Shown: one piece after another, positions 1 to 7,581 of the stretch
How positions within the stretch are numbered: position 1 is the first letter of the stretch
How the letters are laid out: each line of letters begins with the position of its first letter
The notes under the pieces: generated by a model
What the model was told of the DNA's origin: nothing
The model's input: the letters and a program-made list of their open reading frames with translations, nothing else
Database searches by the model: none
Made by a program: the position numbers and the translations under genes
Assembly: GCA_937897665.1 (NCBI GenBank)
Contig: CALCPB010001047.1
Location: forward strand, 1-10,851
Direction: 5' to 3'
DNA: 10,851 bases
Source of the DNA: an uncultured Halomicronema sp.
GTDB taxonomy: Bacteria; Cyanobacteriota; Cyanobacteriia; Phormidesmidales; Phormidesmidaceae

Positions 1-78
1 GTCCGGCACTCCATCCACGCTCACCCTTACAATATCCATACAGAACTAAAAATCACGCTACTCATATCAGATTCCCCT

Positions 79-672
79 ATGAAAGCAATGGACTTCTTTC
101 GGATGAGTGAAGGGCGTTGGATTTCTCAACGCACCACTCACCATCTTGCAATGCGGCGCACGGAATTGGGCCAACTCGAAATCACCGCTTCGGTGCTCGA
201 AGCCACGGCGCCTAAGGTGCTTGAGATTTGTGCGATGCATAACATTGACCCCAGTCGCGCGATCGGCGGCGCGGCCGTGAGTTGGCAAGGCTCGATGGCC
301 TGGGACGAAGCCGACCAACAGCAAACCGGCGCCACCGTCCTGGTTTTAGTTCCTGACGCCGATAATGACGCTGCCGGGCAACTCTTGAGAGAAAAAGGCT
401 ACGCCGAAACCGCGCCGGTGGTCGGTCATTATGCGGTCGATCGCCAAGACGGTTTGTTGCTCACCACCGACTACTCCACCATGAGTTCAGTTGAGCGGTT
501 TCAGTTTCTGAGCCCATCTACCCGCATCCGCACCAGCACCGTCATTGGCTTGTCGAATACAGCTTCCTTCTGCGTTGAAAGGCGGGGCGACCTTGAGCCG
601 CCGACTGCCGCCATATCCGCCGCTAATCTTGAGGATCTGCCGACCGCTCAGTATTCGGTCTGGGGCTGGTAA
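79..672 (+). CDS. cpcS: Phycobiliprotein chromophore lyase, CpcS/CpeS family
   Basis: This 197-residue protein probably attaches a bilin chromophore (phycocyanobilin or relative) to a conserved Cys of a phycobiliprotein subunit in the cytosol. Seen: an N-terminal MDFFRMSEGRW block (residues 4-14), SQRTTHHLA (16-24), an ATVLVLVPD strand (85-93), LLREKGYAE (102-110), and the block SPSTRIRTSTV (145-155) followed by ASFCVERR (162-169). These match the lipocalin-like CpcS/CpeS fold from memory of the family. Related paralogues (CpcS-I, CpcU, CpcS-III, CpeS) cannot be told apart here, so the symbol is provisional. The tail after about residue 170 is Ala/Pro-rich and seems longer than usual. The ATG at 79 has no clear Shine-Dalgarno; an ATG at 88 would remove only three residues. 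The cpcG gene follows on the same strand, consistent with a light-harvesting neighbourhood. Confidence 0.9.
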   Translation: MKAMDFFRMSEGRWISQRTTHHLAMRRTELGQLEITASVLEATAPKVLEICAMHNIDPSRAIGGAAVSWQGSMAWDEADQQQTGATVLVLVPDADNDAAGQLLREKGYAETAPVVGHYAVDRQDGLLLTTDYSTMSSVERFQFLSPSTRIRTSTVIGLSNTASFCVERRGDLEPPTAAISAANLEDLPTAQYSVWGW

Positions 673-883
673 AGAAAGGTATCAGAACTCAGCATCCAGA
701 GATTTACCCTCCGTTAATTGAGGTTTTTGCACCGATGAAGCCTCGCCTAAAAGCCCTCAAAGCAAAGCACTGCCTGCCTTAGACCGAATGTTAAGCTCTG
801 TGATGATTTGTTCAGAATCTCCAGAGGCGTTCACCGTCTTCCCCTATTATTGGCATTACGATTGTGAAAAATTCTCAGATATC

Positions 884-887
884 GGAG
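884..887 (+). promoter_or_regulatory. Ribosome binding site that decides the cpcG GTG start
   Basis: GGAG lies 8 bases upstream of the GTG at 896, the exact point where homology to CpcG N-termini begins. The upstream in-frame ATG at 788 has no comparable site. Confidence 0.7.
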
Positions 888-895
888 ATTCAGAC

Positions 896-1657
896 GTGGC
901 GCTTCCATTGTTGAATTATTCCCCCTCAAGCCAAAACCAGCGAGTTGCTGGGTACGACGTGGGCGGTGACGAACAGCCTCGCGTTTTCAGCACTGACGAC
1001 CTGCTGGACTCGACCAGTATGGGCGCTTTGATTGACGCGGCCTATCGCCAAATCTTTTTCCACGCCTTCAAGTGGGATCGCGAGCCTTTCTTAGAGTCTC
1101 AATTGCGTAACGGCCAAATCACCGTGCGTGACTTTATTCGCGGGCTCCTGCTGTCCAAAACCTTTTACAACAGCTTTTACGAGAAAAACAACAACTATCG
1201 ATTTGTTGAGCATTGCGTAGAGCGAGTTTTGGGCCGTCAAGTTTACAGCGATCGCGAAAAGATTGCCTGGTCGATTGTGGTGGCTACCAAGGGTATCCAA
1301 GGCTTTGTTGATGAGCTCTTAGACAGCGACGACTATCTCAACAACTTTGGCTTCAACGTGGTGCCTTACCAGCTGCGGCGAGTGTTGGCGAGTCGCGAAG
1401 AAGGCGAAATGCCCACTAATCTGCGACTGCCTCGCTACGACGAGTACTACCGTTCGATTCTGGGCTTCCCTCAGGCGATCTGGCAGACTCAAGTGCGGCG
1501 CTTTGTGCCTCAAGAGAAAAAGCCGACCGAGGGCAATCCTCAGCTGTTCTTAGATATGGCTCGGAAGATTCAGCCGATGTCGAAAGTTCCAGCCCGCGTG
1601 ACGACTGCGGACATCAATATTGCTACCAAGGTGCCTTACCGTCGGCTAGCCTCTTAG
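896..1657 (+). CDS. cpcG: Phycobilisome rod-core linker polypeptide CpcG
   Basis: This linker joins phycocyanin rods to the allophycocyanin core of the phycobilisome on the thylakoid surface. From the GTG at 896 the protein is 253 residues, the usual CpcG length. It opens with the family N-terminus [16 protein letters not shown], followed by the PBS linker domain (about residues 12-165) with [59 protein letters not shown] and [17 protein letters not shown]. The C-terminus (KVPYRRLAS) is polar with no membrane helix, so this is the core-attached type rather than the membrane-anchored CpcL/CpcG2 type. The same frame is open back to an ATG at 788, but those 36 residues do not resemble CpcG, whereas GGAG at 884-887 sits 8 bases before the GTG. 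The 223 bases after the lyase show no convincing promoter, so co-transcription with it is possible. Confidence 0.95.
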   Translation: MALPLLNYSPSSQNQRVAGYDVGGDEQPRVFSTDDLLDSTSMGALIDAAYRQIFFHAFKWDREPFLESQLRNGQITVRDFIRGLLLSKTFYNSFYEKNNNYRFVEHCVERVLGRQVYSDREKIAWSIVVATKGIQGFVDELLDSDDYLNNFGFNVVPYQLRRVLASREEGEMPTNLRLPRYDEYYRSILGFPQAIWQTQVRRFVPQEKKPTEGNPQLFLDMARKIQPMSKVPARVTTADINIATKVPYRRLAS

Positions 1658-1663
1658 CTACGC

Positions 1664-1681
1664 TTAACGGGAACCCGTTAA
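1664..1681 (+). other. Inverted repeat just after cpcG
   Basis: TTAACGGG and CCCGTTAA are perfect 8-base arms separated by AA, starting 6 bases after the cpcG stop codon. As RNA it would fold as a hairpin with a small loop. Its last A abuts the A-run of the terminator that follows, so the two hairpins are stacked end to end and may act together in 3'-end formation or mRNA stability. Confidence 0.6.
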
Positions 1682-1714
1682 AAAAAGGAGGGCGTTAACG
1701 CCCTCCTTTTTTTT
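1681..1714 (+). terminator. Rho-independent terminator of cpcG
   Basis: A perfect 20-base palindrome at 1687-1706 (GGAGGGCGTT then AACGCCCTCC) is preceded by six A and followed by eight T. The RNA forms a GC-rich 8-bp stem with a UUAA loop, extended by A-U pairs, and ends in a U-run: a textbook intrinsic terminator. The flanking A and T tracts make it potentially bidirectional, but no minus-strand gene reads into it here. Confidence 0.93.
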
Positions 1715-1723
1715 GATTTTCAA

Positions 1724-1766
1724 CCGCTGTGATTTTCTGCAGCGGCGATTACAGAGAACTGTAGTC
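1724..1766. other. Two further small hairpins beyond the cpcG terminator
   Basis: CCGCTG (1724-1729) pairs with CAGCGG (1740-1745) across a 10-base loop. Directly after it, GATTACAG (1747-1754) pairs with CTGTAGTC (1759-1766), with one G-U pair and an AGAA tetraloop. They could form a small structured RNA or the leader of the gene at 1975, or be chance. I recognise no known RNA family. Confidence 0.35.
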
Positions 1767-1974
1767 TTTGTCAATGGGGGACGACAGCCGCACGGTTCGT
1801 AGGTATGATTCTTGGTATGGCATCTACACATTCAGCAGGGACACCTGTAAAAGTGTCATTTCACCCTCCTGCAATCGTGAATCGATCTGTACTCTGCGCT
1901 TAAGCGTTCCTATGACAACTTGCAGCGCTCTTTGTCGCCCGCATCTTTATAACTGAATTGGGTAATCTGCCAGC
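1767..1974. other. Intergenic stretch upstream of the 418-residue gene
   Basis: Apart from a weak inverted repeat (GACAC at 1840-1844 with GTGTC at 1853-1857, 8-base loop), nothing supportable is seen. A 62-codon open frame from 1768 has no protein-like character and no ribosome binding site. A promoter for the gene at 1975 is presumably here, since a strong terminator separates it from cpcG, but no clear -35/-10 pair can be named. Confidence 0.4.
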
Positions 1975-3231
1975 ATGAGCAATATGGATTCTTACGAGTC
2001 GTGGTCAAGTCATCAGGCGGCTTCGGCGTCTGAGCTTGAAAACCACCTCTATCTCTATCTCAAGCAATGTCGGCAGCAGGAATCCGCTGATCACGTGCTG
2101 CGCCGCTTTCAGGACTTATTTATACAAGCTAACCCTCATCCCGAGTCGCTCGTTTGGGAAGCTTTAGTCGAGCTAGCGCATCGGCCCCACTCTGAGCGTG
2201 AGTTTAAGTACACCCTCAACCGCTGTAGCTATACGCTCATCAACCCCTGGTCGACGGAGCCCAAAAATCATTGGGCGGTGCCGGCGCTGGTGCAGATGTT
2301 TGAGACGATTCCGGAAGCGCCAGCCCAGGAGACTGAGACGCAACGGGTACGTGAGCTGGGTCGTCTCTTTACCACGACCGACCAGTATGCCGCTTTGCGC
2401 CGGTTTGCTAACCTGATTGACGCGCCGGCTCCAGAAATGGTGCCACCCTTAGCGGATCAGCCGGTCGCCAAACAGCTCAAGCGCTATCCGTTTTTGTATG
2501 ACAGCAGCCTGCTGACCAAAGACAGCGACCAGCATCAAAAAGCTCAGGTCGGCAAGCTGCGCCAAGATGCTGAGGCCACGTTGGGAGTCAAACTCGCGCG
2601 GTATTGCCACCAACAGAAGCAAGGCGCAACTTGCCATATTCCGAACCCGACCCGCCTCTCTGAGACGGAGCTGAATCAGGCATTGGCTTACTACACCGGC
2701 AAGGTGGAAGGGAGTCGCAGCCACCGAGATTTGGCTCAAATGTTCCAGACTTACAGCAAAACGGTGCGCTCTTTCCGAGACTTTAAAGAGGAGTTTTTGG
2801 AATATTTGCTGTCGCCGCTAGCAGATGCTGACCCCAAATACGTCAACAACCATTTTGGTAAGGCGCTGCGGCAATTTTTGCGGGATACTCTCAGTGACTT
2901 TGACGGCCAGCGGCTCACTAATTTCATCATCATCACGACCTGCCAAAAGCTCTTGAACTTTTTGGTGGTGCAAGGCCGGCAGCAGCCGGTTTTCCGTCGA
3001 TTTTGGCAACTCCTGAAGGAAACTGGCCATACGCTGACGGTCGGATTACTGCTGCGGATCGTGCTGTTTTGTGGTCCGGTGAAGCCCTGGCTAGAAAACC
3101 GGATGACGGTGCTGTTTAACTATCACGAAAGCCGCATGTGTAAAGAGGTGCCCTGGCTGATGGATGCCCTGGAGCATGTCAACGTGGCGCTGCTCACCAA
3201 CTTTGGTAAGTTTGGCTATTCCTTTACTTAA
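1975..3231 (+). CDS. Unrecognised 418-residue protein, probably soluble and helical
   Basis: I do not recognise this protein. It has no signal peptide and no obvious membrane helix. Composition (Gln, Arg, Leu and Glu rich, with segments such as LENHLYLYLKQCRQQESADH near residues 21-40 and VLRRFQDLFIQ at 41-51) suggests a mainly alpha-helical cytosolic protein. No catalytic motif was identified. The frame is continuous over 1.25 kb and its composition resembles that of neighbouring genes, so it is very likely a real gene, perhaps a lineage-conserved cyanobacterial family. The ATG at 1975 has no strong Shine-Dalgarno; a second ATG at 1984 is an alternative that loses three residues. It is preceded by the cpcG terminator, so it has its own transcription start. 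Its 3' end overlaps the N-terminus of the next gene, suggesting the two are co-transcribed and perhaps translationally coupled. Confidence 0.85.
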   Translation: MSNMDSYESWSSHQAASASELENHLYLYLKQCRQQESADHVLRRFQDLFIQANPHPESLVWEALVELAHRPHSEREFKYTLNRCSYTLINPWSTEPKNHWAVPALVQMFETIPEAPAQETETQRVRELGRLFTTTDQYAALRRFANLIDAPAPEMVPPLADQPVAKQLKRYPFLYDSSLLTKDSDQHQKAQVGKLRQDAEATLGVKLARYCHQQKQGATCHIPNPTRLSETELNQALAYYTGKVEGSRSHRDLAQMFQTYSKTVRSFRDFKEEFLEYLLSPLADADPKYVNNHFGKALRQFLRDTLSDFDGQRLTNFIIITTCQKLLNFLVVQGRQQPVFRRFWQLLKETGHTLTVGLLLRIVLFCGPVKPWLENRMTVLFNYHESRMCKEVPWLMDALEHVNVALLTNFGKFGYSFT

Positions 3232-4747
3232 TCTGCTGCGATCGCGCGCGGGCTGGGCGATCGCGTTCGGCGTGATACTGGGAGCTTTACTACGATGGCT
3301 GCAGCTATCCGGTAAGGTTTTTTGGCACGATGAGGTGTATACCGCTCTGCGGGTGGTCGGCTACCAGGGCAATCTGGTCGAACCAAGCCTGTTTACCGGC
3401 CAGCCCTTTACGGCCGCGACGCTGCAGCAGTATCAGACCTTTGCCCCTGACAGCACCTTTGCCGATACCTGGCGATCGCTGGTCGGGAATCCTGAGCATC
3501 CGCCCCTGTTCTACGTTTTAGAGTGGGGCTGGGTCAAGCTGTTTGGCCCCTCCGTGACGGCGTTTCGGAGCCTCTCGATGGTGCTGAGCTGGCTGACGTT
3601 TCCGGCGGTAGCGGGATTTGCTCGCGATCTGTTTGGCCCGCGGCAACCGGCCATCGTCATTGCCCTGCTACTGTTTGCCACCTCGCCGGTACAGGTGCTG
3701 TATGCGCAAGAGGCGCGGGAATATAGTCTGTGGACTGGCTTGACGGTAGTGTCGAGCTGGCTGCTGCTGCGGGCGGTGCAACAGTCGACTCGGCGCGATT
3801 GGATTTTGTATGTCATCGCCACGGCGCTGCTGTTTTATACCTCGCTGCTGTCGGCCCTAGTGGCCCTAGCCCACAGTTTGTATGCGCTGGTGGTGCTGCC
3901 CCGCCGCCGCTGGTGGACTTTTGCCACGGCGATGACGGCGGCAGGGCTGCTCTTTGCGCCCTGGCTACTTACCCTCTTCATTCAAGCCGATCGCTTCCAA
4001 AAAGTGACCGCCTGGACTTTGGATACCTTTCCGCGCGATGTGTTAGTCAAACTTTGGGGACTGCATTTTTCAGCGCTGCTGATCGATCCTAGCCTGCCGC
4101 TAAACCATCTCTATACTTATCTCGTGCCACCGCTGGTGCTGGTGCTCATCGGGGTCAGCCTTTATGGCTGCTGGCGACAGCTGCCGCCGACCACTGCTTG
4201 GTTACTGATCTTATTAACGGTGGTGCCCCCGGCGGTGCTGATCGGCGGTGATTTAATCAGAGGCAGTCGTTTGTCTTCCGAAACGCGGTACTTTTTTCCA
4301 GCGATGACGGCAGCTCAACTGGCGATCGCGGGATGGCTTGGCCTGCAGTTGCAAACCCGGCGCCGCGTCACGACCTTTTGCCTAATGGGGGTGGTGAGCT
4401 GGGGGCTCATCAACAGCTATCACATGGTTACTGCCGATACCTGGTGGAATAAGCGCACTGGCACCTTCAACCAGGCAATCGCGGCCGCGATCGCCACCGT
4501 TGATGCTCCCCTTATCTTGTCGCAAAAAAACAGTGTGCTGCTGGGTGAACTTATTTCGATGAGCTACTACCTTTCCCCAGAGACCCCGTTTCAGGTGACC
4601 TATGCGCCAGACTTGCCCCAGCCTCAGGGTGATCGCACCGTGCTGCTGTTTTACCCTTCGGGGGAGCTGATTCAAGCCTATGACTGTGCGACTCCCTTTC
4701 CTGGCGTCACCGCCAACCTGTGGCGCACCGACTGTGCTCAACCTTGA
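3164..4747 (+). CDS. GT39/PMT-like integral membrane glycosyltransferase (GT-C fold)
   Basis: This is a probable polyprenyl-phosphate-sugar-dependent glycosyltransferase of the inner membrane, of the PMT_2/ArnT-like GT-C type. Seen (527 residues from the first ATG): a first membrane helix at about 31-49, then the loop motif FWHDEVYTALR (53-63) with the adjacent D56-E57 typical of the catalytic acidic site. NPEHPPLFYVL (109-119) and AQEAREYSLW (181-190) are further family landmarks. Many hydrophobic segments follow up to about 415, and then a soluble C-terminal part of roughly 110 residues. Acceptor and sugar cannot be inferred. The start is uncertain: ATG at 3164 overlaps the upstream gene by 68 bases, ATG at 3176 by 56, and TTG codons at 3203 and 3212 would reduce the overlap; none has a strong ribosome site. 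The gene ends tail to tail with the BcsA-like gene, overlapping it by 10 bases. Confidence 0.88.
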   Translation: MPWSMSTWRCSPTLVSLAIPLLNLLRSRAGWAIAFGVILGALLRWLQLSGKVFWHDEVYTALRVVGYQGNLVEPSLFTGQPFTAATLQQYQTFAPDSTFADTWRSLVGNPEHPPLFYVLEWGWVKLFGPSVTAFRSLSMVLSWLTFPAVAGFARDLFGPRQPAIVIALLLFATSPVQVLYAQEAREYSLWTGLTVVSSWLLLRAVQQSTRRDWILYVIATALLFYTSLLSALVALAHSLYALVVLPRRRWWTFATAMTAAGLLFAPWLLTLFIQADRFQKVTAWTLDTFPRDVLVKLWGLHFSALLIDPSLPLNHLYTYLVPPLVLVLIGVSLYGCWRQLPPTTAWLLILLTVVPPAVLIGGDLIRGSRLSSETRYFFPAMTAAQLAIAGWLGLQLQTRRRVTTFCLMGVVSWGLINSYHMVTADTWWNKRTGTFNQAIAAAIATVDAPLILSQKNSVLLGELISMSYYLSPETPFQVTYAPDLPQPQGDRTVLLFYPSGELIQAYDCATPFPGVTANLWRTDCAQP

Positions 4748-7029
4748 GTCGTGGGTAGGGGCTTAATGCGGAGGTTGCCGGTGAGAAACCGAGGTTGAAA
4801 CAGCACGCGCAGTAAAATCCACAGCGATCGCAGTTCACCTGGCGAGTTCCACCGCTTCCACTGGCCGGGACGACAAAAGAGCATTTCGATCAGCTGTCGT
4901 TGTTGGGTCATGGTCAGCGGCTCAAAGGCCACTATCGCTAACGGAAAATCTTCCTGATCTGACGTCTCAATCAGTTTACCGGGGAGCGAGAGCGCTGCCT
5001 CGGCAATCACTAAGGTCACGTTGCGCTCCTCCCCTGGGGCTAGTGGCGGTAACCCCCGCTGAGTGAGGGCAATGACGGCCCCCGTTTCGGCCATATGCTC
5101 AGTGACGCCCCACCATGACGTCAGCCGCATCGGCCCGGTGGCCTCGGGCGTTTCTACGACCAGCCGCACCACTCGTCGTAACGCGAGCCAAACGTCGTTC
5201 TTGGGGGTGGGCACATCCAACAAAATCAAGAGGGCGATCGCCAGCATGATGAGGTTGTAGGCACTCCACATCCAACCAATCGCCAGCCCTCTGGGATAGT
5301 AAGCACCATCGCCCATCATCGCCAAACACCAGCCTAAATTACGCCAGAGGCTAATCGCTGTGAGAAAAAAGACGATGAGTAAAGGCCAGGCTAGCTTCCA
5401 GTTAAAGACAAACCGCTGGCGGCTGATGCCTTTGGGCGTCACATGAAAACCCTGGGAAAAGGGCTGCAGCAGGGCCTGAATCACCGTCGCCGCCAGAGGA
5501 AACACCAAGACAAGAGTATAAACATCGGACAACAGCGCCGATCGCGCTCGATGGTTCAGCCAGCTAAACACCGTGAGCTGCACCAAATAGTAAGGCAAAA
5601 AGAAATACAGCACCTCTGCCGTCGAGGCCTGAATGGGAATCACCTGCAAAAATGTATAGGCCAGCGGCATGAGCAGAAACACGATGCGGGGGATGCTGCT
5701 AAACCAATGCAGCAGCCCGTCCAAATGGGCCAGCCGCTGAATCGGTGTCAGCCCTGGAATGGTGAGCGGGTTGGACTCAATGAAAAACGCCTGCAGCGTG
5801 CCCTGAGCCCAGCGAATTCGCTGCGTGGCATGGGCGGCGATCGTCTCTGCCGCTAGACCCGCGCTCAACTTTTCCTCCAGATAAATGACCTGGTTACCTT
5901 GGGCCGCCAGCCGCACAGCGGTGAAATAGTCTTCGCTCAAGGACTCAGTCACAAAGCCGCCAGTCGCTTCGAGGGCGGCACGGCGCACCACAAATGAAGT
6001 GCCCGAGCAAACGACTCCGCCCACACCATCGCGCATGGGCTGAATCTGGCGATAAAACACCTCTTCATCAGGCGTGAGAATGCCTTCGAGTCCGAGGTTA
6101 CGGGCAATTGGGTCAGGATTGTAGAAACTCTGCGGCGTCTGCACCAGCGCCACCTGCGGATCTTGAAAAAATCCGACGGTGCGCCAGAGAAAGTTGCGGG
6201 TGGGCACAAAATCCGCAGCAAAGGAAACGATCAGCGCGCCCGAGGTCTGGGCGAGCGCATGGTTTAAGGTGCCGGCCGTGGCGTGGTGATTGTCGGGCCG
6301 GGTGAGATACTCACAGCCGAGTTCTGCCGCTAAGGCTTGAATGGCAGGACGTCGCGTGTCATCCAGCAAGTAAACGGTGGTGTCGGGATAATCCATCGCC
6401 TGGCAGCCAATCACTGTCCGTCGCAGGATAAACGCTGGCTCATCATAGGTGGGAATAAACACATCCACCCGGGGCGTATAGCGCCCCGCAATCACCTCCC
6501 CCTGCAGCTGATCGGCTTGGGGGCGGCGATCGCTCACCCGCAGCAGCAGCACCAGTTGAATAATGCTGCCCGTCACCCCTAACAGCTCCATCACCAGCAA
6601 CAAAATGCTCAAGGTGCCGCTCAGGGGCGTCGCGAGGTTGAGCGTTGAGAGAATGCGCCAAGATAAATAGCGCAATAGCAGCCCGAGCAAAATCGCGATC
6701 ACGATGATCCGTGACCAGGTTTGCGGCCTCGGGGACACTTTGGTAATCACCCAGGCCACCAAAAATAGCGTCACCGTGGGAACTAGCAGGTAGCGCCCGG
6801 CCAGCATCGGCGCTTCGGCCCAGACTGGTGGATTGGCCTGAATTTCAGCAATTTGAGCAAAAATGCTGGCAATTTGCGATTGCCCCGCAAACCAGGCGAT
6901 CGCGATGCCCGCTGCACCCACCACAATGCTGATGAGGACAAACGTGGCCCAACGCATGGAACCGACCGCTGGCTGGGTCGGCCCTGGCGATGGGGTTGAC
7001 CGTGTCTGAACAGGAGGCAAGGTCTTCAT
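4738..7029 (-). CDS. BcsA-like GT2 membrane glycan synthase with PilZ-like C-terminus
   Basis: This is a processive membrane beta-glycosyltransferase of the cellulose synthase type, expected to polymerise a UDP-sugar and extrude the chain. From the ATG at 7029 (763 residues): about four membrane helices before residue 165, and a GT2 domain at about 185-410 with PTYDE (193-197), LLDD (221-224), SED in the place of TED (365-367) and QRIRW (403-407). A second helix block follows, with the gating-loop motif FHVTPKG (528-534), then a PilZ-like region from about 615 with RRVVR (618-622). Two oddities: the DxD motif reads AAD (271-273), lacking its first Asp, and the second PilZ motif reads H645-x-A647-x-x-G650 instead of D/N-x-S-x-x-G. 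Activity and c-di-GMP control are therefore in doubt. A TTG at 7098 would extend it by 23 residues with no family support. The bases before the ATG are pyrimidine-rich with no Shine-Dalgarno. No BcsB or BcsC partner is in the window. Confidence 0.93.
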   Translation of the reverse strand: MKTLPPVQTRSTPSPGPTQPAVGSMRWATFVLISIVVGAAGIAIAWFAGQSQIASIFAQIAEIQANPPVWAEAPMLAGRYLLVPTVTLFLVAWVITKVSPRPQTWSRIIVIAILLGLLLRYLSWRILSTLNLATPLSGTLSILLLVMELLGVTGSIIQLVLLLRVSDRRPQADQLQGEVIAGRYTPRVDVFIPTYDEPAFILRRTVIGCQAMDYPDTTVYLLDDTRRPAIQALAAELGCEYLTRPDNHHATAGTLNHALAQTSGALIVSFAADFVPTRNFLWRTVGFFQDPQVALVQTPQSFYNPDPIARNLGLEGILTPDEEVFYRQIQPMRDGVGGVVCSGTSFVVRRAALEATGGFVTESLSEDYFTAVRLAAQGNQVIYLEEKLSAGLAAETIAAHATQRIRWAQGTLQAFFIESNPLTIPGLTPIQRLAHLDGLLHWFSSIPRIVFLLMPLAYTFLQVIPIQASTAEVLYFFLPYYLVQLTVFSWLNHRARSALLSDVYTLVLVFPLAATVIQALLQPFSQGFHVTPKGISRQRFVFNWKLAWPLLIVFFLTAISLWRNLGWCLAMMGDGAYYPRGLAIGWMWSAYNLIMLAIALLILLDVPTPKNDVWLALRRVVRLVVETPEATGPMRLTSWWGVTEHMAETGAVIALTQRGLPPLAPGEERNVTLVIAEAALSLPGKLIETSDQEDFPLAIVAFEPLTMTQQRQLIEMLFCRPGQWKRWNSPGELRSLWILLRVLFQPRFLTGNLRIKPLPTTQG

Positions 7030-7581
7030 AGGAGGCGCAGGGGGAGGAAGAATAGAGGGTCGGGTGTGAAGGGTGAGCGGAATAACGAGTATCCACAATG
7101 GGAAGCAGGGGTCGCTTCAAGGCTCCGTAGCTGCGCCCTGAACGGCCATCAGCGAAGCAATCAGGCTCAACCCTTTCCTCGCTCGGCAAGGGCAACGCCC
7201 CATCCGAATCTCACCGTAATTCACCAATTTAATATTCAAAGTGGGGCTTTAAAGATTTTAAAAAGCTTCTAAATGTGGCCGAATCAGCCGCATTCAATCA
7301 ATAAAATTGCTGAGACAAGTCACTGCATAATAAATGCGAAAAGGGCTGCTTTGGTCGGAAAGTCAAGGTCAATGGACTCCCTCAAAACAACCTGTTCTCT
7401 ATTGTGCCAAGTTAACCGACCGACTGCTGACTCATCTAAATTCCCCCGCGATCGCGCGGTCAGAACGCGGCTGGTACCCGGAAAAACCATCGGATCAGGA
7501 GAACCGCGATCGCCGCCCTGCAGTCAGCCGACGCTACGTTATCGTAAGACTGACAAGTCTGTGAATCAGAGATATCACCCT
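7030..7581. other. 552-base intergenic region between divergent genes
   Basis: It lies between the BcsA-like gene (leftward) and the GST-like gene (rightward) and should hold both promoters. Seen: a purine-rich tract on the plus strand at 7030-7080 (GGAGG, GGGGAGGAAG), which makes the leader of the minus-strand gene pyrimidine-rich; an AT-rich patch at about 7225-7340; two HIP1 octamers at 7448 and 7506; and a short hairpin, AGACT (7547-7551) with AGTCT (7556-7560), 21 bases before the GST-like start. The GST reading frame is open back to 7273, but those residues look non-domain-like. No -35/-10 pair is convincing. Confidence 0.5.

Noticed and set aside
788..895. N-terminal extension of CpcG from the ATG at 788
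   Set aside because: The 36 extra residues do not resemble any CpcG N-terminus; the family start motif and a good ribosome site coincide with the GTG at 896.
1768..1956. 62-codon open frame downstream of cpcG
   Set aside because: It has no ribosome site, lies directly behind a strong terminator and has no protein-like pattern.
7030..7098. TTG start giving 23 more residues on the BcsA-like protein
   Set aside because: The extra residues are low-complexity Pro/Leu without a ribosome site; the ATG at 7029 is more likely.
7273..7581. N-terminal extension of the GST-like protein by 103 codons
   Set aside because: The frame is open, but the peptide is Arg/Ser/Pro-rich and not domain-like, and the plausible family N-terminus starts at 7582.
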